A stretch of 64,000 bases of DNA. It comes from Xestospongia muta (taxonomy: Eukaryota > Porifera > Demospongiae > Haplosclerida > Petrosiidae). The notes beneath the pieces were generated by a model. The model did no database searches and was not told where the DNA came from. It was given only the letters and a program-made list of their open reading frames with translations. Each line of letters opens with the position of its first letter. The stretch's first letter is position 1. Of this stretch, positions 13,501 through 22,800 are shown one piece after another. A program made the translations under genes and the position numbers. The DNA lies in the NCBI GenBank assembly GCA_963693285.1, contig OY848927.1, positions 1,118,501-1,182,500 of the forward strand, given 5' to 3'.

Positions 13501-13686
13501 ATTCTGTCTGAAAACAGTAATCACAATGGCGTTAATATTGAAGATGTAACTGAATCAAACAAAAGCATAGAGAGTATTAATTATCAAGAAAAATGTAAAC
13601 TGAAAAAGAAAAAGAACAAAAGAAGAAAATTATCATTTTTTAAAAGATTTAAAGCTAAACTAATTTCTTTATTAATATGTAAATAG
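10531..13686 (+). CDS. Repeat-rich, probably disordered protein, paralogue A
   Basis: A single open reading frame of 1051 codons starting MQYNYTDFYNNIGDTMAS. I do not recognise the family. About residues 170-310 consist of PNSGRPL / PKSGQPL modules, including a duplicated roughly 62-residue block with SMESLVARFNSRQLHS. Residues of about 313-540 are eleven copies of a 21-residue unit centred on PQQSHDIAQPNNEV. Acidic, Gln/Ser-rich sequence follows, then an apparently ordered stretch (about 700-780), a twice-repeated 47-residue block with RTTSFSRVDYSK, an acidic segment (CYISAANYEY...EFDEGISSIL) and a very basic tail ending FKRFKAKLISLLICK. There is no signal peptide. Compositional bias suggests disorder. 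Evidence that it is coding: a frame over 3 kb long with a sensible ATG, and a near-identical paralogue whose indels all preserve frame. Function unknown. Confidence 0.65.
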   Translation: MQYNYTDFYNNIGDTMASSKSKNDLNQQLTRRPQSSKSFRLPPIAKYPQLSAVQMLPPRPKTEYSHTKSCARSSSGTNLLSGRPLTSKHFSSHFKIDTDKLLRIEDYFTKPNGDCSFFITFDSVQSNSETTLPPINSENSLHKVQYSRHHQHDFGQQILNLKHSAAQNNERYPFNSVRPNSGRPLDNVQPKSGRPLNNVRPKSGQPLSMESLVARFNSRQLHSHVSRPTSGRPLNVARPNSGQPLDNVRPKLGRPLNNVRPKSGQPLSMESLVARFNSRQLHSRVSRPTYGRPLNVARPNSGQPLPPLPIEYQAKPQQSHDIAQPNNEVHRPSQAKSQQSHDITQPNNEVHRPSQAKPQQSHDIAQPNNEVHQPSQAKPQQSHDIAQPNNEVHQPSQAKPQQSHDIAQPNNEVHQPSQPKPQQSHDIAQPNNEVHQPSQAKPQQSNDIAQPKNEVHQPSQAKPQQSHDIAQPNNEVHQPSQPKPQQSHDIAQPNNEVHQPSQPKPQQSHDIAQPNNEVHQPSQPKPQQSHDIAQPNNEVLYRDSQPSFEQTLCNAPINSEQSNFEQSPQDVQPIRQCLDNTNSNSEQPHGDTQSIHMSRQHFESNSGQPLDVEHHAFQPTHNSLYDAQPDSGQSFDVTQPNAESSLDYVQESDAQDDYTEDSLPMESHSIQSNEDCFASEQSLSIDQHNPLKSWHYVAHPDLELSYYLQCDASRPITLKEFHTFRLTSNFGRPLPLLSERFLPLEYLLINGIVDYVPAYMRFPVRPYYRRIQTLPTATLIPIPEYSSVDFTSETSDSSSTNEQSRIEEPKQIVQTTSFSRVVYSKSHTEESRSEELNPKPMIRTTSFSRVDYSKVQSTKETQSLQPSNPPTKSHTEQSTSEELNPKPMIRTTSFSRVDYSKVQSTKETQSLQPSNPPTNMTYSGESNRCSSVRSYLRVKEDTPIACPLAISFRCYISAANYEYDDTSSESSQESVSYISNLGEFDEGISSILSENSNHNGVNIEDVTESNKSIESINYQEKCKLKKKKNKRRKLSFFKRFKAKLISLLICK
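11464..12156 (+). repeat. 63-bp coding minisatellite, 11 copies
   Basis: Eleven head-to-tail copies of a 63-bp unit (21 codons) differ by only a few bases each. The main variation is Ala/Pro at the second codon, Asn/Lys in PNNEV and Arg/Gln in the HRPS/HQPS linker. Because 63 is divisible by 3, alternative frames on both strands also stay open through the array. Paralogue B has only five copies, so the array changes length by whole units. Confidence 0.92.
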
Positions 13687-14690
13687 TTTTACAGTAACTG
13701 TTCCAAGTAATATGCTACAAACAATTACACATACATAATTGCATACACTATTGTAATTTTACTGTTAATAATTTACTATTATTGTTTTTATTGTCAGAAT
13801 GTAATTTGTCTTGTATTTTTGTTAATATTCAATTATTAAAATTAATTGGAAACGTATATGAAGGACATTACCAAATAAGACTGTAACAACAGAGGACACA
13901 GTTCTTGTAATGAGACCTATTAATGTCATGTTTAGACATGGAATTACTAGCCAGAACTAGATCAATGAGGACTGCACTTTGTTTAGGCATAGACAATATG
14001 GTCCTCAAGCTAAACAAACTAAACTCTTAAGTCAACAAATGCACTGGACCATAGATTCTACATGGTGGTCCAGTACACACACCTTATTTACCATCTATAG
14101 CTGGATAGTTGTCATAGAAGTATTCCTATTGTGTGATAGTATGTTTGACTTGTTTGTTTGTTATGGAAGCCCAGAAGGACCCTCCAAATTTGGGTACAAG
14201 TTGTATAATACTGATCTCTCTTACCCCCCAAACTGTAAATATTAAAGTATGCAGCCTGAGGTTTGGAATGCTCCACTGGGTCAGGTCCGAACTCAGACTG
14301 AATTTGGAATGTCTTTATGGGTTTCCATAGTTTGCTGACGTCTTGACTTTTGAGTGTTCTTGTAAATTTGAAAAGAAATTTGGTAACAAGTTGTGCACAA
14401 GATATCTTTGTCCATAAAAGAGAATGAAGAGCCTTGAATACAGAACCAGAGACCATTGAATTTTAAGAAATGGAACATCATATCATTTAATGGTATTTTA
14501 GAAGATACTCTGAAAGAATTGTTATCGCTACTGACACACTGAGTATCCTAGCTCAGACTTATGGATTCAGAGCTGATAACTGCACAAACATATTAAGTGA
14601 TTGTAAATATAAGATCCTATTGTTGGGAGGAAAAACTCAATTTTGGACTGACTAAGAAGATCAAATCACAAGCAACAGTCTGCATTATTT
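13687..14690. repeat. Spacer segment S, copy 1 (3' flank of paralogue A)
   Basis: About 1 kb directly after the stop codon of paralogue A, repeated at roughly 21790-22797, 23500-24506 and 25240-26232. It probably starts as the 3' untranslated region of the gene. It contains an 88-codon ORF at 13979-14245 seen in all four copies and a 9-bp-arm hairpin (ACTGGACCA at 14043-14051 pairing with 14066-14074). No known protein domain was recognised, so the short ORFs are not called as genes. Confidence 0.75.
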
Positions 14691-15085
14691 GTGTATATTA
14701 TACATAAGACAACACACAAACACATTACACATGGATTCATCCACATAAACTGTTTGATTTTTGATTAATTTTGTTAGGAAAAGTACACATCACAATGAAA
14801 AAACTAACTTCTAGACGTGGCAGTAACGTGGGCGAGTTTCCTGTCGGCCATATTGGTGTACATGCTTCCACGAGTGAGGTGCATGATGAGTTCGATGATG
14901 AGTACCAAGAACAGACCTTTTTTGCCGGCTATCTCCCTTCTTTGGAAAATGCCATTGCTAAAAAGCGGTACAAGGAAAAATTGGATATAATTGGTGGCCT
15001 TGATCCGTATGAGATCGTTAGAAGTGAACCTAATAATGAATTTTGTTTTAAGTCTTTTAATCAAAAAATCAGCAGAATTATTATT
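14691..15085 (+). repeat. Segment P, copy 1 (short ORF with LPSLENA...GGLDPYEI)
   Basis: First of five copies of a roughly 400-bp segment (others near 21083, 22801, 24507 and a truncated one at 26233). The frame here, 14804-15139, reads through a conserved stretch YLPSLENAIAKKRYKEKL...GGLDPYEIV. That stretch resembles the start of transposon-linked SWIM-type proteins common in invertebrate genomes; this is from memory and tentative. Relative to the other copies there is a 1-nt indel in the T-rich run just before it, so the upstream part is in a different frame. Homology to copy 4 ends near 15083, where transposase-derived sequence begins. Confidence 0.5.
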
Positions 15086-15239
15086 AAACATGTATATCAG
15101 TTAATCAATCAAAAGGTACAGCAGACTCACAAATATTAGTAAGAGCACAGCAAACATGAACAATTTTGTCTAGTGTTATAGCTTAATCATTAACAGACAT
15201 CACGAAATCAATTGGTTAAGTAGCATTAAGTAAGGAATA

Positions 15240-16285
15240 TTTTTTTCTCACATTTCCTATAACTCGTTCTACATGTATTCTAACATTTGCAATATTCCTG
15301 GTCTGTTCGATACTAATGGGATCTAGCTGTTTCTGGTTCTTGGGTGAAGGCAGGAATTTCCAATTGTGAGCACATGAGTCCAACAGAATCTTTTATGTTG
15401 AAACCTTAGTCTGCTAATACAGTGTCTCCAGGAATAAGATTATTCAGTAACGTAGAATGTTCTGTTAGATACTTGTCACTAGTTCTGCCTCCCCAACCCT
15501 CTGATATGAAGCTGATTGTTCCTTGGGGAGTAATTCCAATTAAACACATTACAGTATTACGATGCTTATATAAAGAGTAAGTTTGCGCTCTGGCAAGCAA
15601 ATTGGTTGGGTGGTCCATGAGCAATCCCCATGTACTAAGACCCGTATAGTAAAATACTTTCTTGTTGTCATCTTTAAAATATTCCTCATTCATCGTTCAC
15701 CCTTCCAGTTCTGATTCCAACTGATTGACAGCTTGCTTCAGAGTTTCATTCTCTCTCTTCAGCTCCTCTATCTCATGCTGGAAATTTTGTTCAATCATAT
15801 CAAAAGAATTGTTAGTTTGAACAGCAATACTGTGATAATTGTCTGGTATAACAGTTGTCACGTCAATCTCTAAATCTAGCTCAATATCTTCATTTTCTAA
15901 CTCCTCTTCCTCTGTAGCTGTCTTTTCCATCAACTCCTGCAAACACAATCTTCTTCTCTTTACAGCTGTCGTACCTTTCAGATATAGAAGTCAGACTTCT
16001 TTTACTAACTTTTTCATATACTAGCTTCAATAAAGGGGCCCAATCAGGGTTAGTTACATCATAAAGCTCTGAAGGAGTGCCACTTACAAAATGATCTGAA
16101 CAGACTCGAATGTTTTAATATTGTTCAGGCAAAATATCTTCTCTTTTTATCTTGGCTAACCAAGCTTGCTGTCTTTCTCTGCTGAGAGATTCAGTTTGTG
16201 TTCCCTGATGTATTAGGATGCTGGGTAGTCTGTAGAAACTTTTTTCTTTATCTCTTTGAGTTCGACTTCTTAAAGATTGCACAAA
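15240..16285 (-). pseudogene. Decayed THAP-domain / DDE transposase
   Basis: On the minus strand two adjacent frames read as one transposase. The N-terminal part (about 16230 to 16040) contains a THAP-like end with CSDHFVSG and NPDWAPLL, broken by stop codons. A coiled-coil stretch follows (15697-15948, EIEELKRENETLKQAV). Then comes a DDE_4-type catalytic core (15406-15693) with [28 protein letters not shown] and PGDTVLAD. Past a stop, the core continues in another frame as GFNIKDSVG and [12 protein letters not shown] plus this DDE type is typical of ISL2EU or PIF/Harbinger-like DNA transposons; the exact family is uncertain. Several frameshifts and stops show it is inactive. It sits inside the repeat-gene cluster, between segment P and a 3'-end gene fragment. 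Confidence 0.75.
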
Positions 16286-16287
16286 TC

Positions 16288-16352
16288 ACCATCTTGTCAT
16301 GTACACCAACATGGCCGACAGGAAACTCGCCCACGTTACTACCACGCCTATT
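16288..16352 (-). repeat. Inverted fragment of segment P
   Basis: About 60 bp here are the reverse complement of the middle of segment P (compare 14815-14875), including the stretch that reads ACCAACATGGCCGAC on the plus strand. It lies exactly between the transposase remnant and a 3'-end gene fragment, as expected for an inversion or template switch during duplication. Confidence 0.7.
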
Positions 16353-16359
16353 GCAGAGG

Positions 16360-16730
16360 GTCTATTGCATGTCCCTTAGCAATCAGTTTTAGATGCTACA
16401 TCAGTGCTGCTAAATATGAATACAATGACCCTTCCTCAGAGAGTAGCCAAGAGAGTATTAGTTATGTAAGTGATTTTGAAGAGTTTGATGAAGGGATTTC
16501 TTCAATTCTGTCTGAGAACAGTGATCATAATGGTCAACCTCTCATTAATAATAACGTAAGGACTTTAATTATAATAATGCTAAAGTAAATATTTAACTCT
16601 TTTTAGGACTCTACATTTGAAGAGTGCTATTGAAGAAACAAACATAAACAAGAAAAACAACAAAAGAAGAAAACCATCATTATTTACAAGATTTAAAGCT
16701 AGACTGATTTCTTTCTTAATATGTAAATAG
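16360..16730 (+). pseudogene. 3'-end fragment of the repeat-protein gene, intron-containing type
   Basis: It matches the C-terminal acidic segment of paralogues A and B (CPLAISFRCYISAAKYEY, EFDEGISSIL). After SENSDHNGQPLINNN it has a 51-nt intron (16556-16606, GTAAGG...TTTTTAG) absent from A and B. The following exon has a small insertion that brings a stop codon in frame, although the usual basic tail and FLICK-type end can be read in another frame. No start codon or N-terminal part is present, so it is classed as a fragment. Confidence 0.65.
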
Positions 16731-16734
16731 TTTG

Positions 16735-18298
16735 TAAAAATGCCTAACAAAGTCATTTATTTATCACGGATAATCAAGAGGGCAATGTTGACAAAACCTG
16801 GCGATAATAAACGTTGTGTCTCTGGAGTTTCTCGGCCTTGAGTTGTCTTCTCGTGCTTAAGTCAAAGCCTCCTTGTTAGAATTCTCAAAGAGATTTTCTT
16901 TTGTTTGAAGCTGAGGATGTTCCTTTTACCTGTCAAGTTTACAGTTGCACAGTTTAAATTGGCAAACTAATGGTGAAAACTGCTATAGGGCTAAGTTTTT
17001 TGGAATGAGAGTTTGGATTATGAAACTTAGCAATTAACGCTCTTGATTGGAGCTGAAGTGACGATGACACAAAGGTTTCGAAAGATCTAAGAAAGAAGTT
17101 GATTTTCGACTGGCAAAGTTACAGACACTTCAAGGCGAAGACTAACCTTCGAACAATTAGTATTACAGGATTATTATAAGAAATGTAGATAAAACACTTG
17201 CAAAAATACACAGCCAGCACCAAAATAATAAATGTATTGACATATGATTAAAATGTTGATGCCATTAACCAAAGAACATTCTTAGAGGACATTTTGTGGC
17301 ACGTTAAAAGTATATGAATTCAATGTACAAAGAGTGCTATGAACAGTGATTGAACTAATACAATTGTAATATGTCATATTCAATATATTATTATATGGGA
17401 TACTTAAAGACAGGACAGGCTCAATCGTTTGTTGATGTTATGTAACAAGAACAATAATTTTCATTAATTAAACAATCTCCACTAAAGTTATAAACTTTAT
17501 TAATAAATTATATTTCTTGTTAATAAGACATTAGCAACTGCCAGGCTGAGCCGGTCATACCAGTATTGTATAAAACAAATAGTGAGACTTAGTTGTATTA
17601 GCAATACAGACTATATATACTGAGTACTGATGAATTTTAAAGTTAAATGACTCGAACAGTGCCTAACAAACAACTGCAAGCACAATGACTATGTAGTCAT
17701 TACAGCATGGTATTATATTCAAGCAGCAAACTTATTATAATTACTTTATTGATGTGACCAACTTCTGGAAAGAGAACATCAACTGCTAATCCATGTATAA
17801 ATAAGTTTTTTTTTAAAGGCACTGAGCTAGCATGGTCTATGTGATTCAGGTAACTACATTCAAAGCGAAGATAGAATCTTCAATTAAAAGTAGTATTGAT
17901 AAAATTTTTTCTATCCCCAAATAAGTTTTTAGCGCTTGTTTCCATAGAAAAATACGCGAATTAAATATCACGTGAGCACGCGCGTCCGTTATAACGCAAT
18001 TTTTTTGACGTGACTCCTTCTCACTGTAGAGTTCTCTGCAAATTCTGTTGCTGTTTCAAGTCAAATACATTTTTCACTGCGAATTGATTCTAATATCCTT
18101 TATTAACAAAGGTCAAATACAATGTAACAACATTTCAATATTTTCTATGTTCTTTTGAGTTGATTGGCCTACTAATGTACTTTTAGCCCCATATTTAATT
18201 GAAACTATTGAAGAGCAAACAATTGACCCCCTAGTCAAAACTAAACAATAGTAATAAACAATAGTACTAATATCATTTGCTTGTTACGATCTTTGATG
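16735..18298. repeat. Duplicated copy of the Yorkie / gene A upstream region
   Basis: High-identity copy of about 8471-10530. It begins at the position of the Yorkie 5' UTR acceptor; here the AG context is altered. It lacks the part equivalent to about 8985-9440, including the ETS-like site. The distal part carrying CACGTG, ACGCGCG and TGACGTGA is kept almost unchanged, so paralogue B retains the same immediate promoter as A. Confidence 0.85.
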
Positions 18299-21073
18299 AT
18301 GCAATATAATTACACTGATTTCTATAACAATATAGGTGATACAATGGCATCATGCAAATCAAAAAATGATTTAAATCAACAACTAACAAGAAGACCTCAA
18401 AGTAGCAAATCCTTTCGTCTTCCTCCTATTGCCAAATATCCTCAGTTGAGTGCTGTCCAAATGTTACCACCTAGACCCAAGACTGAATATTCTCATACAA
18501 AATCATGTGCTCGATCTAGCTCTGGCACCAATCTACTATCTGGGCAACCACTTACATCAAAACACTTCTCTAGTCATTTCAAAATAGACACAGACAAAAT
18601 ACTTCGAATTGAAGACTATTTCACCAAACCCAATGGTGATTGTTCTTTTTTCATCACGTTCGATTCTGTTCAATCTAACTCAGAGACAACTCTTCCACCA
18701 ATAAACTCTGAAAATTCTCTACATAAAGTGCAATACTCTCGCCATCATCAACATGATTTTGGACAACAAATTCTAAATCTGAAACATAGTGCTGCTCAAA
18801 ATAATGAAAGATATCCTTTTAATTCCGTTCGACCAAACTCTGGACGACCTCTTGATAATGTTCAACCTAAATCTGGACGACCTCTTAATAATGTTCGGCC
18901 AAAGTCTGGACAACCTCTCAGCATGGAGAGTCTTGTTGCTCGATTTAACTCTAGACAACTTCATAGTCGTGTTTCTCGACCCACATCTGGAAGGCCTCTT
19001 AATGTTGCTCGACCTAATTCTGGACAACCTCTTGATAATGTTCAACCTAAACTTGGACGACCTCTTAATAATGTTCGGCCAAAGTCTGGACAACCTCTCA
19101 GCATGGAGAGTCTTGTTGCTCGATTTAACTCTAGACAACTTCATAGTCGTGTTTCTCGACCCACACATGGAAGGCCTCTTAATGTTGCTCGACCTAATTC
19201 TGGACGACCACTTCCTCCTCTTCCTATTGAGTATCAACCTAAACCTCAACAATCTCACGACATTGCTCAACCTAAAAATGAGGTACATCAACCTTCTCAA
19301 GCTAAACCTCAACAATCTCACGATATTGCTCAACCTAACAATGAAGTACATCAACCTTCTCAAGCTAAACCTCAACAATCTCACGACATTGCTCAACCTA
19401 ACAATGAAGTACATCAACCTTCTCAAGCTAAACCTCAACAATCTCACAACATTGCTCAACCTAAAAATGAGGTACATCAACCTTCTCAAGCTAAACCTCA
19501 ACAATCTCACGACATTGCTCAACCTAACAATGAGGTACTGTATCGAGATTCTCAGCCTAGTTTTGAACAAACTCTTTGTAATGCTCCAATTAACTCAAAA
19601 CAATCTAACTTTGGACAATCTCCTCAAGATGTTCAGCCAATTAGACAATGTCTTGATAATACGAATTCTAATTCTGAACAACCTCATGGTGATACTCAGT
19701 CCATACATATGTCTAGGCAGCATTTTGAGTCTAACTCTGGCCAGCCTCTCGATGTAGAGCACCATGCTTTTCAACCTACACATAACTCTCTTTATGATGC
19801 TCAGCCTGACTCTGGACAATCTTTTGATGTTACTCAGCCAAACGCTGAAAGCTCTCTTGATTATGTTCAAGAATCTGATGCACAAGATGACTACACTGAA
19901 GATTCTCTTCCTATGGAAAGTCATTCTATTCAATCTAATGAGGATTGTTTTGCTAGTGAGCAATCTCTTTCTATAGATCAACATAACCCACTAAAGTCTT
20001 GGCATTATGTTGCTCATCCTGATTTAGAACTATCTTATTATTTACAGTGCGATGCTTCTAGGCCAATTACTCTAAAGGAGTTTCATACTTTCCGTCTTAC
20101 AAGTAATTTTGGAAGGCCTCTTCCATTACTCTCTGAAAGATTTCTTCCCCTTGAATATTTGCTAATCAATGGCATTGTAGATTATGTTCCTGCATATATG
20201 AGATTTCCTGTTCGACCTTATTATAGGCGCATCCAAACACTTCCAACTGCCACTTTGATTCCAATCCCTGAGTACTCATCTGTTGATTTCACATCAGAGA
20301 CTTCTGATTCTTCTTCCACCAATGAGCAGTCAAGAATCGAAGAGCCCAAACAAATAGTACGAACAACTTCTTTTTCCAGAGTGGTATATTCAAAGTCTCA
20401 TACTGAGCAGTCAAGATCTGAGGAGCTCAACCCCAAACCAATGATTCGAACAACGTCATTTTCAAGAGTGGATTACTCAAAAGTTCAATCTACTAAAGAA
20501 ACTCAGTCCCTTCAGCCTTCTAATCCACCAACCAAGTCTCATACTGAGCAGTCAACATCTGAGGAGCTCAACCCCAAACCAATGATTCGAACAACGTCAT
20601 TTTCAAGAGTGGATTACTCAAAAGTTCAATATACTAAAGAAACTCAGTCACTTCAGCCTTCTAATCCACCAACCAATATGACATACAGTGGTGAGAGCAA
20701 CAGGTGTAGTTCTGTCAGATCATACTTGAGGGTAAAAGAAGATACGCCTATTGCATGTCCCTTAGCAATCAGTTTTAGATGCTACATCAGTGCCGCTAAT
20801 TACGAATATGATGACACTTCCTCAGAGAGTGTTAGTTATATAAGTAATTTTGAAGAATTTGATGAAGGGATTTCTTCAATTCTGTCTGAGAACAGAAATC
20901 GCAATGGCGTTAATATTGAAGATGTAACTGAATCGAACAAAAGCAATGAAAACATAGAGAGTATTAATTATCAAGAAAAATGTAAACTGAAAAAGAAAAA
21001 CAACAAAAGAAGAAAATTATCATTTTTTAAAAGATTTAAAGCTAAAATAATTTTTTTCTTAATATGTAAATAG
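18299..21073 (+). CDS. Repeat-rich, probably disordered protein, paralogue B
   Basis: A 924-codon intronless frame, almost identical to paralogue A along its length; an extra ATG directly upstream (18296) is unique to this copy. It has the same module order: SGRPL-type repeats, 21-residue repeats, RTTSFSRVDYSK repeats, acidic segment and basic tail ending in FFLICK. Differences from A are five rather than eleven 21-residue repeats, loss of four residues in the SSESSQES region, gain of three near the tail, and scattered substitutions. All indels keep the frame. Downstream it passes directly into segment P without the 1 kb S spacer that follows A. Function unknown. Confidence 0.65.
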   Translation: MQYNYTDFYNNIGDTMASCKSKNDLNQQLTRRPQSSKSFRLPPIAKYPQLSAVQMLPPRPKTEYSHTKSCARSSSGTNLLSGQPLTSKHFSSHFKIDTDKILRIEDYFTKPNGDCSFFITFDSVQSNSETTLPPINSENSLHKVQYSRHHQHDFGQQILNLKHSAAQNNERYPFNSVRPNSGRPLDNVQPKSGRPLNNVRPKSGQPLSMESLVARFNSRQLHSRVSRPTSGRPLNVARPNSGQPLDNVQPKLGRPLNNVRPKSGQPLSMESLVARFNSRQLHSRVSRPTHGRPLNVARPNSGRPLPPLPIEYQPKPQQSHDIAQPKNEVHQPSQAKPQQSHDIAQPNNEVHQPSQAKPQQSHDIAQPNNEVHQPSQAKPQQSHNIAQPKNEVHQPSQAKPQQSHDIAQPNNEVLYRDSQPSFEQTLCNAPINSKQSNFGQSPQDVQPIRQCLDNTNSNSEQPHGDTQSIHMSRQHFESNSGQPLDVEHHAFQPTHNSLYDAQPDSGQSFDVTQPNAESSLDYVQESDAQDDYTEDSLPMESHSIQSNEDCFASEQSLSIDQHNPLKSWHYVAHPDLELSYYLQCDASRPITLKEFHTFRLTSNFGRPLPLLSERFLPLEYLLINGIVDYVPAYMRFPVRPYYRRIQTLPTATLIPIPEYSSVDFTSETSDSSSTNEQSRIEEPKQIVRTTSFSRVVYSKSHTEQSRSEELNPKPMIRTTSFSRVDYSKVQSTKETQSLQPSNPPTKSHTEQSTSEELNPKPMIRTTSFSRVDYSKVQYTKETQSLQPSNPPTNMTYSGESNRCSSVRSYLRVKEDTPIACPLAISFRCYISAANYEYDDTSSESVSYISNFEEFDEGISSILSENRNRNGVNIEDVTESNKSNENIESINYQEKCKLKKKNNKRRKLSFFKRFKAKIIFFLICK
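19243..19545 (+). repeat. 63-bp coding minisatellite, 5 copies
   Basis: Same 21-codon unit as in paralogue A but only five copies, with Asn/Lys and His-Asp/His-Asn variants. The flanking sequence is otherwise colinear with A. Confidence 0.92.
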
Positions 21074-21082
21074 TTTTACATT

Positions 21083-22800
21083 ATTTGTATACATTATACA
21101 TAAGACAACACACAAACACATTACACATGGATTCATCCACATAAACTGTTTCATTTTTGATTAATTTTGTTAGGAAAAGTACACCGATGACGATTGCAAT
21201 AGGCGTGGCAGTAACGTGGGCGAGTTTCTTGTCGGCCATATTGGTGTACATGCTTCCACGAGTGAGGTGCATGATGAGCTCGATGATGAGTACCAAGAAT
21301 AGACCTTTCTTGCCAGACTATCTCCCTTCTTTAGAAAATGCCGTTGCTAAAAAGCGGTACAAGGAAAAATTGGGCATAATTGGTGGCCTGGATCCGTATG
21401 AGATCGTTAGCAGTAAACCTAATAATGAATTTTGTTTAATTCTTTTAGGTGTAGTTCTGTCAGATCATACTTGAGTGTAAAAGAAGATACGCCTATTGCA
21501 TGTCCCTTAGCAATCAGTTTTAGATGCTACATCAGTGCCGCTAATTACGAATATGATGACACTTCCTCAGAGAGTAGCCAAGAGAGTGTTAGTTATATAA
21601 GTAATTTTGGAGAATTTGATGAAGGGATTTCTTCAATTCTGTCTGAGAACAGTAATCACAATGGCATTAATATTGAAGATGTAACTGAATCAAACAAAAG
21701 CAATGAAAACATAGAGAGTATTAAAACAAACAAAAGAACAAAAGAAGAAAATTATCATTTTTTAAAAGATTTAAAGCTAAACTAATTTCTTTATTAATAT
21801 GTAAATAGTTTTACAGTAACTGTTCCTAGTAATATGCTACAAACAATTACACATACATAATTGCATACACTATTGTAATTTTACTGTTAATAATTTACTA
21901 TTATTGATTTTAGTGTCAGAATGTAATTTGTCTTGTATTTTTGTTAATATTCAATTATTAAAATTAATTGGAAATGTATATGAAGGACATTACCAATTAA
22001 GACTGTAACAACAGAGGACACAGTTCTTGTAATGAGACCTATTAATATCATGTACATGGAATTACTAGCCAGAACTAGATCAATGAGGGCTGCACTTTGT
22101 TTAGGCATAAACAATATGGTCCTCAAGCTAAACAAACTAAACTCTTAAGTCAACACATGCACTGGACCATAGATTCTACATGGTGGTCCAGTACACACAC
22201 CTTATTTAGCATCTATAGCTGGATAGTTGTCATAGAAGTATTCCTATCATGTGATAGTATGTTTGACTTGTTTCTTTGCTATGGAAGCCCAGAAGGACCC
22301 TCCAAATTTGGGTACAAGTTGTATAATACTGATCTCTCTTACCCCCCAAACTGTAAATATTAAAGTATGCAGCCTGAGGTTTGGAATGCTCCACTGGGTC
22401 AGGTCCGAACTCAGACTGAATTTGGAATGTCTTTATGGGTTTCCATAGTTTGCTGACGTCTTGACTTTTGAGTGTTCTTGTAAATTTGAAAAGAAATTTG
22501 CTACAAGTTGTGCACAAGATATCTTTGTCCATAAAAGAGAATGAAGAGCCTCAAATACAGAACCAGATACCATTGAATTTTAAGAAATGGAACATCATAT
22601 CATTTAATGGTATTTTAGAAGATACTCTGAAAGAATTGTTATCGCTACTGACACACTGAGTATCCTAGCTCAGACTTATGGATTCAGAGCTGATAACTGC
22701 ACAAACATATTAAGTGATTGTAAATATAAGATCCTCTTGTTGGGAGGAAAAACTCAATTTTGGACTGACTAAGAAGATCAAATCGCAAGCAACAGTCTGC
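21083..22800 (+). repeat. Tandem 1.7 kb unit, copy 1 (segment P + 3'-end fragment + spacer S)
   Basis: The order is segment P (21083-21448), a copy of the gene 3' end (21449-21785) and spacer S (about 21790-22800). In P a frame from 21187 reads MTIAIGVAVTWASFLSAILV, a possible membrane anchor, then YLPSLENAVAKKRYKEKL and GGLDPYEIV. The 3'-end copy starts immediately after a good splice acceptor (TTTAATTCTTTTAG), so the two could be exons. A deletion near its end shifts the frame, so the usual basic FKAK...LICK tail is lost and the frame ends LKDLKLN. Confidence 0.8.

Noticed and set aside
14043..14074. Hairpin ACTGGACCA/TGGTCCAGT as a transcription terminator or structured RNA
   Set aside because: It is present in all S copies by descent, has a short 9-bp stem, and lacks any context pointing to an RNA gene.
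13979..14245. 88-codon frame repeated in all S spacers
   Set aside because: Conserved only because the spacers are recent copies; overlapping frames on both strands are equally open and no domain is visible. Kept as part of the repeat, not as a gene.
16277..16588. 103-codon frame starting MHKSPSCHVHQHG
   Set aside because: Its first third is translated from transposon and inverted P sequence in a meaningless frame; only the part from about 16360 is homologous to the repeat-protein gene.
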